From Megalobrama amblycephala (Eukaryota; Chordata; Actinopteri; Cypriniformes; Xenocyprididae): DNA of 64,000 nt. The translations under genes were made by a program, and so were the position numbers. Each line of letters starts with the position of its first letter. Position 1 is the stretch's first letter. The notes under the pieces are model-generated. The model worked only from the letters and a program-made list of their open reading frames with translations. It searched no databases and was not told the origin of the DNA. Of this stretch, positions 47,976 through 64,000 are shown one piece after another. The DNA lies in contig NC_063063.1 of NCBI RefSeq assembly GCF_018812025.1, positions 1,418,001 to 1,482,000 on the forward strand. The letters are read 5' to 3'.

Positions 47976-48800
47976 CCCTTGTGCGACTTAATGGACATTT
48001 TTGTCTTTTTCAGGTGTTTATTTGATCATTTTGGCTGTGTTAATGCCAAATACATACATTTTGGCACAGGTGTGTATTTTATTTTATTCAATTTCGCACC
48101 CATTTCCTTTAATAATCTATTCTACACCAGTAACACAAAATAGTTCCTCTCAGGAAAATGCAATGCAATTTTTAATCCCAGGGCCATTTAACTATAAAAT
48201 GATGCAGTTTTTGTTAACAGGCTTTCATTTTATTGGCAAGGCTTCAAAATTTTAATTTTTACTATTTTTCTTTTACCAGATGGTGCCGTTTTCTCAGGTT
48301 TGGTCCATAAAGCAAATATGTGCTTTATTCCTGTTTTCTGCTCTTTCATATTATAGAGCCAGTTAGATAAATTATGCAGCTATAATTGTGTGGGTGTGTT
48401 AGTGTGGATGTCAGAGTGTGGTTTGTATGTGTGTAATTTCAAAAATTGTGTGAGCTTTCAATATTTAAGAAAAAATTACTACAAATCCAACCACTGTGTG
48501 CACCAGTGGAGTTTTGCTGGCATCTAATGGGGAAAGTGTGGTACTGCACCCAAACAAAATCTTACTGAAAGCTCATTTTTTGAGATATCAACCTCAACGT
48601 TGGAACACAAGATTTATTTATTAGATTTATGGCTTTGATTTTCTTGCAGTTTTAGAGTTCAACATGTTTCATATAATATAATTTTATATAACAATATGTT
48701 CATAAATCATTTCATATTTCACAAACTTAAACCTCTATAACTTTTTTGGTTTCACATTTTAAACTTTTCATACATTTTCTTAATTGACGCACAACTAATT
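47976..48800. mobile_element. Eroded relative of the piggyBac-like element at 59390-60695
   Basis: It shares CCCAAACAAAATCTTACTGA and AAGCTCATTTTTTGAGAT with that element, preceded by a CCCTTGTGCG end-like sequence. The right terminus was not found. Confidence 0.5.
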
Positions 48801-49884
48801 ATGTTAGTTACTTTTTATAGAAAGTAATGCGTTATGTTCCTTCTGCATTACTTTTTCTCACCTGGACCTTGTTTGTTTTTTAATAAAATGTAATTAAAAA
48901 TTTTTTTTTTTTTGGCAAATCTAAGTGCCCCTTCACAACAAAAGTGAAGCCTAAAGCTGAAGGAAATGCAAATTCACACCTGTAGAGGGCGCCGCTCAAA
49001 CAAACCTTTCAGATTTGCTGCCAATCTGGATCACAGGAGAATAGGATACAGAAGAAGAAAGTTTGGCACTCTTACTTCAGCATTAAAAACAAAAAAAAAT
49101 TAAACATATGTGATGTTTATCTAAAGTAATTTTCCTTATTATGGTTGAATTGGATCATCTAAGGTCAGCAGGAAAGACTTTGGTTAATAAAGTGAGATTA
49201 AATACATAAAGTATATTTGTGTAATTTAACATTTAATTATTGCAGGTTTGCGTAATATTCCAAATTTGCATTTCACTGTTTTTATTCATATTGACGAATA
49301 CTGAATCTGTATTGTGCAAGTGAGATGAGTCTAAAACTACAACTTGCAATACATATTTGAAAAATCAACTCAGATATTTGTTGTAAATTTAAAAGTAATG
49401 CATTACTAGTTACTTAAAAACAGTAATCTGATAACAGAACTCACTTGTAATGTGTTACCCCCATCACTGATCATGACAACCATGTACTGTACTACTGTTT
49501 GAGAAGTTAATGCCTACACAGTTTAGGCAAAATTCCATTCAGAACACATCCAGCCTTTTCTCTCTCAGCTGAACACTGCCCCCTTGTGTCTGGGATCCCT
49601 ATATGACAACTTGAAATAAATCTTGAGCATTTGTCTGAAAAGAAAGTGCTCCACTGCAGCCGATTGTTCAATAATCCAACCTTTTTATTGCTTAAACTGC
49701 CATTTGGACGATCTATACCAAAATGATCATTTTCTGCACAGAACTCGCTGGAAATGAAACGACACATTTGGGTAACATTGACAAAAAAAACATCATCTGA
49801 GGTCTGTAATATATCAGCAGCTCATAAGGTCACAGAACTAGCAGAAACGTTTGGGTTTGAAGGAGCGTCTAATCAAAGGGAAGC

Positions 49885-50735
49885 CCAATCCTGTTCCCGG
49901 AGATCCAGTTCAGATCCAACTCAAATCCAACACACCTGGCTGTAATTATCAAGTGCTCCTGAAGGTCTTAAAGAGGTTGATTATGATTTCACTTTAACTT
50001 TAATGTTGCTGTTTGATCATAAACAACATCTGCAAAGTTCAATTTTACAGAAATCGCTGTTTAAGGACTACAACAAACGGCTGGTAGGGACTACAACGAG
50101 CTTCGTCCCAGGTTAGTGACATCACAAACACTAAAATTTACATAAACCCCGCCCCCGAGAACACTCAACAAAGGGGGCGGGGCCATGTTGGGCTGCTTTA
50201 GAGAAGAGGAAGAGTTGTTGTAGTAGAGTGTTGTTGACATGCCGTCATTTTACACCGGACTGCTTCACAAACGAGGGTCAATTCAACACAAAAGATGAAC
50301 ATGACGGCACATGCTAGTGGATGAGTTGAATCAACTCCACAGCAACTACATCAATTTATCCACTAACCATTCAGAAACGTCTAAAAGTTGTAACTTCTTC
50401 CTGAGTCTCTCCATCAGTGTCGACTCCGGTTTGAACAATGTAAGGCTGAACACTTTTGTCGTTTTGGCTGCGTGAGATTCTCCAGCTTTGTTGTTGTTGA
50501 GCTGTTAAAGCTCCGCCCTCTTCTGGAAAGCGGAGCTCATTTGCATTTAAAGGGACACACACAAAAACGGCGTGTTTTTGCTCACACCCAAATAGGAGCA
50601 AATTTGACAAGTATTTTGAGCTGAAACTTCACAGACACATTCTGGGGACTCTTATATTACATCTTGTAATAGGTCCCCTTTAAACAGCTGCTTCACTTTG
50701 CAGGAAGGTCGATCTCCGGGAACAGGAATGGGCAA
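49885..50735. mobile_element. Palindromic repeat carrying a nested TTAA element
   Basis: The outer arms CAATCCTGTTCCCGGAGATC (left) and GATCTCCGGGAACAGGAATG (right) are inverted. The inner element 49972-50679 is flanked by TTAA (49968-49971 and 50680-50683) and belongs to the family of 25957-26920. It may lie in the prkar1a 3' UTR or just beyond it. Confidence 0.75.
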
Positions 50736-52074
50736 GCTCTATTCATCAGTCATTCACACAGATAGACAACATCGGTGTGCATGAGCTTCTGACTCACTCA
50801 TTTCAAGTGAAATCAACCTAATAAACATTACGAAGATGCATCTGAAAGAATTTTGGGAAAACCTTTGTGTTACACCTTTTTAATCTGCATTTCTCAAAAA
50901 CTAAAACGAGGAACATTTTGTAAATAAAAAGAATCAAACATTGATCACTCAACAGAATACGGACATGTAAACATCAAATCGCCAAGGTTCCGTTTAACTT
51001 GAAGAGTTTTTATAAAAATGTATCAAAGATCATTTGCGAAACGCGTGGATTTTCAGTTTCACGAACGCGGCCGACTGTGTTTGCGAGCCTCTGTTTTCAA
51101 ACAGCGCCGCTAGAAACCAGAGTGACCTCGGCATTGACGTCAAAACCTCATTTTAGAATCCTTTCGGTTGCTTCAGATCAACATTAAAACAGCAACGAGC
51201 CCGTTTAAAAAATGGAAACACTTGAAATCATGACATGCGACTAAATACGCCACTGTGGAAAAATAAGCTTATTAAAAAATAAAACTGGTATTTCTCGGCA
51301 TATACTGACAAAAAGTTAAATACTGAATCATCCTGACCGAAAGCTGTTCTCAACCGGTGACGGCGCACATGCAGGAACATACGAATCAAATCTCTCGTCG
51401 AGTCAAGAAGTCAAGAAGTGAGGCTCTGTCCAACGTTTGGCACTGGCATTGTAACAGAACAAACTGCCATCGTTTCGAGTTTTCCTGTAGTTAAAAATCC
51501 GTTTTAAAAATTTGATCAGCCACAATAAAACCTGACGCCGCACAGGAACGGCCTCACTAATTTACTACAACAAGCAACTGAACACAAATAGCAAGAGCGT
51601 GTGCTGGAATGATAATAAGAAATAAAACCGCATGTGTAACCGTGATAGCGAAGGGGAAATGAGGCTTGAAGAATATAATCAGTACAGCCAAACGTCTTAC
51701 TCTGTTACATATGTAGGCAGTTAATCTTATAAAACTAGTCTTAAAAAACTAACCTGCACTGTGAGGGTAAAAGAAATCAAAAGGGTTTTAGAAGAACTCT
51801 ACTATAAATATATTCATACTCCTCTACTGGTTTTGTTTACCGCTTGGAATTAAAGGTAAAAACACCGGATGCGATTTGATTGGAGGAACGAACGTTTTGA
51901 TTGTCTGTCCTTTCATTTGGCTCTAAATGTCCGACGATGAAAGCGGCTGTTAAAGCTCTCGCGGGAAGCACTCGACGAAGCGCGTGACGATAACGAGCCT
52001 GGGGTTACGCGGTGCGGATGAGAAGCTGACGGTGTGGTGGACCCTGCGGTTGAGGTTTTCGGGGGCGGGGATTC
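50736..52074 (-). other. prkar1a: Probable prkar1a 3' UTR region
   Basis: About 1.3 kb after the prkar1a stop is largely free of known repeats, as expected for the long 3' UTR known for this gene. A weak ATTAAA on the - strand lies near 50883-50878, and a canonical AATAAA at 49688-49683. Which is used is unknown. Confidence 0.4.
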
Positions 52075-59282
<7,208 letters not shown>

Positions 59283-59389
59283 GATGAACGCTAGATCTGA
59301 CCTCTGACCTGTGGTTCACAAGCAGAAATCAATAAGTTACGGTTAAAATAAGTGACACAAAGATGAATAAATTAAATATAATAAATTAA

Positions 59390-60695
59390 CCCTCTGGTGC
59401 TCTTCAGTCATTTTTGACTGAAAAAGTTTACGTTTTTTTTTTTTTTTTTTTTTTACTTCATCAAAATGGTACGGAACTTGGTAAAGGTTTTGGCACTTGA
59501 TATGTGAACACAAAAAAAATCATGGACATTATTCAAAAAGGTTAAATGGTCCTGAAAAAAATATTCACACTGGTGCTCCTCGCGGTCAAAAATGAACGCA
59601 TTGGAAATTAATGGGAGATTAATTGCATCTAGTGGAAACTTCTGGTACTGCGCCCAAACAAAATCTTACTGAAAGCTCATTTTTTGAGATTTCAACCTCA
59701 AATTTGGAAAACAACTCGTTTAGATTTATGGTTTTGATTGAAAATAGCATTTTTGTGCATTTTTCATAACAATAAACATAAAATTCTGACTTTTTTAAGT
59801 TAACTGTATAAGGCTTTTTTCACTTCTGCAATATTTTGCCAAATGTCGTCTTTAAAAAGAGACAAAATTTAAGTTTAAAGCATTCATGATTTATGACAGT
59901 TTAAGTTGGAAATTTCATTTCCAGGTCTATGCTCAAAAAGTCAATAAGTGGATTAAAACTACAGCGTAAATATAATTTAGTACCATAAAATCCCCTAAAA
60001 ATACAAAATATTAAATAAAAAACATAACATAGTACATGGGTCAAAGACAAAAAAGCATCAAATTGTTGTTGTTTTTCAGTACATCAGAATGGGTGCTGTT
60101 TAATTTGTTTGTTTGTCTTTCTGAGCAAAAATTAAATATTATACATTTTTACCATAATTTACAGAAGACACCCACTAAAATGTCATTCAGTCTAACAATC
60201 TTGTCAGGGATATTTACAAAAACAAAATCAATTTATGCCATATTAAAGACTAATTACTTTTACCCCAAATGCTAATTATTATTATAAAAATCTGCAACTA
60301 TCCTAGGTTTTGCCCATTTGTCAGCAAGAATTTTTTACTCATTTAAAATGCAATAAAATATAGTATGCTCACTTATTCTTTTATATATGTTAATACGTAC
60401 AGATCAGATTAAGTATGTTGTTTCAATTTTTACATAAATGTAAGTGTTACACTGAATGATGGAACATTATTTCACCCATATTTTGACATTTTATTCTCCC
60501 AAAACTTATTTGAAACCTTAAAAATAGATGTTTAACTTGCATTTAATGCACTTTCTATGTATATAAAATCACTTTTGTAAATTTCTACTGATGCGAAAAT
60601 CTAAATGTCTTTGACCCACATGCATTTCATTTAAATATTTTTTTTTTCTTCAAAAATCAGTCATTTTTGACCAACATGCGAACAGCACCAGAGGG
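59390..60695. mobile_element. piggyBac-like non-autonomous element in a prkar1a intron
   Basis: TTAA on both sides (59386-59389 and 60696-60699) and perfect 12-bp inverted ends CCCTCTGGTGCT / AGCACCAGAGGG. The CCC start plus TTAA target is the piggyBac signature. No transposase frame of useful length. It lies in the 5' UTR intron of prkar1a. Confidence 0.85.
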
Positions 60696-60748
60696 TTAAA
60701 TCAATAATACAGAAGGTCTGAAATATACTTATTTCTTTAAAATGAAAA

Positions 60749-61207
60749 ATGAATGAAATACCCCTTAATATAAACTTTAACTTGGCAGACAATACAAGAA
60801 ACTACAGCAAAACTGAAACACCATCATGTTTGAGCAATAATAAAGTTATTCTGGATTATTCAAATGATGTTATTATGATGGAAATAGATCTTCCACACAA
60901 TACTGAGATCTGTGCATGTTGCAGAATTAATAACTATATCATTAACGATGAAAATAATGTTCAGTCCAAGCCAGATTCCCTCAGAGGACAGGATTACAGC
61001 ATCATTTATGAGATTGATGTCAGAAATAATCTGGAGATTATCTTTGTTTCAACACACCTGGACAGTCTGATGCACTGCACGAACTACACACGACTCTTTA
61101 TTTACAGAAAAATAACTTTATGCTGCATATCGCTTATTATTATGATGATGTTGACAGCATTTTCCACTTCAGCATCATCGATCAGAATACCAGCATATTT
61201 AGGATGA
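60749..61207 (+). other. 152-codon open frame of doubtful meaning
   Basis: It begins MNEIPLNINFNLADNTRN and lies in the prkar1a first intron on the opposite strand. It is rich in Asn, Ile and Thr as expected from AT-rich DNA, and no domain is recognised. Probably not a gene. Confidence 0.15.
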
Positions 61208-61590
61208 AGATTAAACGACACGATCATAAATTTAACTCATTTCACAAGACGAAAAGAAGAGAATATGAAAATATAATATACATTCAATATCGCTTTAATT
61301 CACGTCAAAACGCAACTCAAAATGCAACAAAACACACAAATGACCTCGAAACCTCAACTAATCCTTCAAACAAATAAACATTAAATCAAATAAAACGTAA
61401 AAAGCTCCTGAGCAGCGAGTTTAATTATATCTGAAAATAAAATGAGGCGACAGATTTCTCTCAGAAGGCCGCTGAGTGTCCGCCATCTTTATCTGCATCA
61501 TAAACAAACGACATTCCCCGCTCATTCCAGATGTTTAGCGCGACATCTATTCGACAGAAACATGACATGTCAAGAACCGGTCATTCTTAC

Positions 61591-61690
61591 CGAGCCTTTA
61601 TAACGCGACTCGGCTTCTGCGTTATTCCGTTATTCAGAGACGCGCGACAACTCTTCCTCACAGGCGCTTGGACGTCTGCCCACCGGAAAT
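61591..61690 (-). promoter_or_regulatory. prkar1a: prkar1a noncoding first exon and promoter (approximate 5' end)
   Basis: On the - strand GGCTCG|GTAAGAATG gives a strong donor, with the exon ending at 61591. It lies in a CpG-richer stretch (about 61480-61740). An ETS-type CCGGAAAT on the + strand at 61681-61688 marks the likely start region. The 5' end is a guess to within some tens of bases. Confidence 0.55.
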
Positions 61691-61859
61691 GGTAAAACAC
61701 CAATCAAAGCCTGCCATTGACGTCAATTCGCCTCGTTCTCACATGGAAACTGTAACCCTTGGTAACCTTAAAGGGAACGTAGCACAAGTTTAACTTGGGT
61801 AATGTTATAGTCGCTCTTAAAGATTTCGCTCTTAATCTTTAAACATTTATCTTCTTTAT

Positions 61860-62380
61860 GTATGTTACCTATTTGGATAGCTTAATTTTATTTTATTTTA
61901 TTCTGTTTTATTTTATTTTATTTTATTTTATTTATTATTTTTTTAAAATCTGATATCCTGTCCTATTAGCTCATTTTGGCTATTTTTAATCAATTTCTTA
62001 TAAGTAAATAAATACAATTTTATTTACTCATTCAAAACTTATTGTTTATTTATTATTTTTTTCTAGTTTAATTTTATGTTCCTAGTTATTAATATACAAT
62101 TAAGCAGAGTTGAGTGATTAAATTATTAATTATGTCACATAATATTACAACACATATTATTATTAGTATTATTATTATTATTCAATTATAATATGAATTA
62201 TAATATATATCAAAATTATCTTTCTTGGATTTAGTCTCTAAAATTCACAGGTCCTGGTACAGAGCTTTGGGGGTCTCCAATCATATTACAGAAAAATAAA
62301 ATTACATAGATAATCTAATCTTATTTTTTAGTTGTTATAGTGTCAAAACCCTCCAAAACCCCATTGCTATCTTATCTTAA
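61860..62380. other. AT-rich spacer
   Basis: TTTTATTTTATT and TTATTATTATT tracts, with no gene signal. Parts of 62080-62360 are repeated at 63180-63330 (AATTAAGCAGAGTTG; AAAACCCTCCAAAACCC), which points to a local duplication. Confidence 0.6.
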
Positions 62381-62926
62381 AGGGTTAGTTCACCCAAAAA
62401 TAAAAATAATGTCATTAATTACTCACCCTCATGCCGTTCCACACCCGTAAGACCTTCGTTAATCTTCAGAACACAAATTAAGATATTTTTGATGAAATCC
62501 GATGATTCGAATTGCATGTCAAACCGCCAAACTGCTGAAATCACGTGACTTTGGTGCTCCGAACCGCTGATTTGACACAAAAGATTCATAACGCTCCGAA
62601 GCTTCCTAAAGCTTTGTTTTGAAATCAGCCATCACTAAATAAGTCGTTATTTTGTTTTTTTGGCACACCAAAAATATTCTTGTGGCTTTATAATATTAAT
62701 ATTGAACCACTGTACTCACATGAACTGATTTAAATATGTTTTTAGTACATTTATGGATCTTGAGAGGAAATGTCATTGCTGGCTATGCAGGCCTCACTAA
62801 GCCATTGGATTTCATCAAAAATATCTTAATTTGTGTTCTGAAGATGAACGAAGGTCTTACTGGTGTGGAACAACATGAGGGTGAGTAATAAATTACATTA
62901 TTTTCATTTTTGAGTAAACTAACCCT
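62381..62926. mobile_element. Palindromic TTAA-flanked element
   Basis: TTAA at 62377-62380 and 62927-62930, with ends AGGGTTAGTTCACCC and GTAAACTAACCCT. Arms such as AAGACCTTCGTTAATCTTCA are mirrored by TGAAGATGAACGAAGGTCTT. Confidence 0.83.
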
Positions 62927-63599
62927 TTAAAGGATACTTTGAAACCCTTTCAGACATGAGAACACATGTATAAATTATAAAGCTTTTTATGTTCATGTAA
63001 CTGTCCAACCTTTATTATTATCATTATTTTATGCATTTATCATTTTATTATTGTTTTTTTTAGATCTTTGTTTTTTTTTACCTAAGTACAATCCATAGAT
63101 GTTTGCTATCAGTTTATTATAATTAAACAAATAAAATGTTATTTACTTATTTACAAACGTATTGTTTACTTATTATTTTTCTAGTTTAAGTTTTATAAAT
63201 ATACAATTAAGCAGAGTTGCCTGATTAAATTATTATGTTAACACATAATTACACAATTACATAGATAATCAAATCTTATTTTTAATCTGTTATTTAAGTG
63301 TTAAAACCCTCCAAAACCCTTATATATTGCTTTCTGTAACACTGATCTTAAAAACGTACTTTGAAACCCTTTCAGACACGAGAACACAAGTATAAATTAT
63401 AAAGCTTTTCATGTTCATGTAACTGTCCAACCTTTATTAGGCCTATTATTATTATTATTGTTATTATTTATTCTTATTATTGTTGTTGTTTTAGATCTTT
63501 ATTGTATTTATTTATTTTTAACTTTTACTATCTCATAGACTTCAATGGTAGGTCTGTCTTGAATTTTACACATTATCGTTGAAAAACAATTTTTATGTA

Positions 63600-63803
63600 G
63601 AGAAAAATACAGAGATTTTTACTTCCGGTGTAGTTTTCAAGCGCTGCTCTCGCGACTTTTATTTTGAATTCTGCTGTAAACACCGGAAGTTCCATCGAGA
63701 CTCGGTTCACATTCACAGAATTCAGAGGAGAGGTGGATTACATTGAATGTGTGATCATATTTAACGTGTTTCGTTCAACAGCGAACATGACCTGAATCAG
63801 TGT
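63600..63803 (+). promoter_or_regulatory. Candidate promoter and 5' UTR before the exon at 63804
   Basis: This short stretch is much less AT-rich than the flanking spacer. It carries two ETS-type motifs (CTTCCGGTG and CACCGGAAG) facing each other about 60 bases apart, with no TATA box. Activity and direction are inferred from layout only. Confidence 0.35.
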
Positions 63804-63843
63804 ATGAGCGATTCGACCGAAAAACTTTGCGGGACCGGGTCCG
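63804..63843 (+). CDS. Possible first coding exon of a further gene
   Basis: ATG at 63804 opens MSDSTEKLCGTGS and runs straight into a consensus donor GTACGT at 63844. Upstream is a CpG-richer stretch with two ETS-type sites, ACTTCCGG near 63621 and ACCGGAAG near 63682, typical of a housekeeping promoter, and a two-codon upstream ORF (ATGACCTGA at 63787). The peptide is too short to name. Downstream exons would lie beyond the window. Confidence 0.35.
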
Positions 63844-64000
63844 GTACGTACCATTTTAATTTTCACGTTTACCTGCCGGTGCATTCCGAGCATCCTCACG
63901 TGACAGCAGAAACACAGCAGCCCTCGTTTCTTTAATATGCATTCTTCATGTGCTTCTTTACTGCTCTGTTCGTCCATTCGTTGACCTGCATTGTCTTTGT

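Noticed and set aside
60749..61207. 152-codon frame on the + strand as a novel gene
   Set aside because: Composition is as expected for AT-rich intron DNA, with no domain, no splice signals and no promoter; listed only as a doubtful open frame.

Overview
The window reads as nuclear DNA of a teleost fish, most likely a cyprinid. The genes are vertebrate and split into many small exons. Introns and spacers are AT-rich and packed with DNA-transposon relics (8-bp target duplications of hAT type, TTAA-flanked elements, long-armed palindromes), AT/GT microsatellites and minisatellites. One 431-base assembly gap (N) lies at 17580-18010.

Three genes can be built exon by exon with consistent splice phases. 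(1) On the + strand, 1983-22179 holds the 3' part of a WD40-repeat gene of the WDR49/WDR64/EFCAB8 type; its 5' exons lie before the window. (2) On the + strand, 29807-44976 holds a complete fam20a (11 coding exons, 526 residues), the secretory-pathway pseudokinase that activates FAM20C. It carries Gln at the position where the active kinase has the essential Glu. (3) On the - strand, 59282-52075 holds a complete prkar1a (10 coding exons, 379 residues), the type I-alpha regulatory subunit of PKA, with a noncoding first exon near 61591-61690. fam20a and prkar1a lie tail to tail, as in human 17q24. A fourth gene may begin on the + strand at 63804, where only a possible short first exon is visible.

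Layout: 1-1740 is a 51-bp minisatellite inside an intron of the WD gene; 1983-22179 WD exons between repeats, including a 42-bp array (about 3690-5035), hAT elements (7894-9126, 11922-12480, 20281-21448) and the gap; 22180-29806 intergenic, with two large minisatellites (22930-24350 and 26950-28890); 29807-44976 fam20a, with AT-rich and transposon-filled introns; 44977-52074 spacer plus prkar1a 3' UTR; 52075-61690 prkar1a; 61690-64000 intergenic.

The most notable structural pattern is that the large minisatellites are tied to dispersed foldback elements. Two arrays have a small unamplified relative elsewhere in the window that contains the seed unit. A third array is bounded by its own inverted arms and sits inside a dispersed repeat whose array-free copy is also present. 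Two introns use GC instead of GT donors, and one WD exon carries a probable one-base frameshift. No unknown protein system was found.
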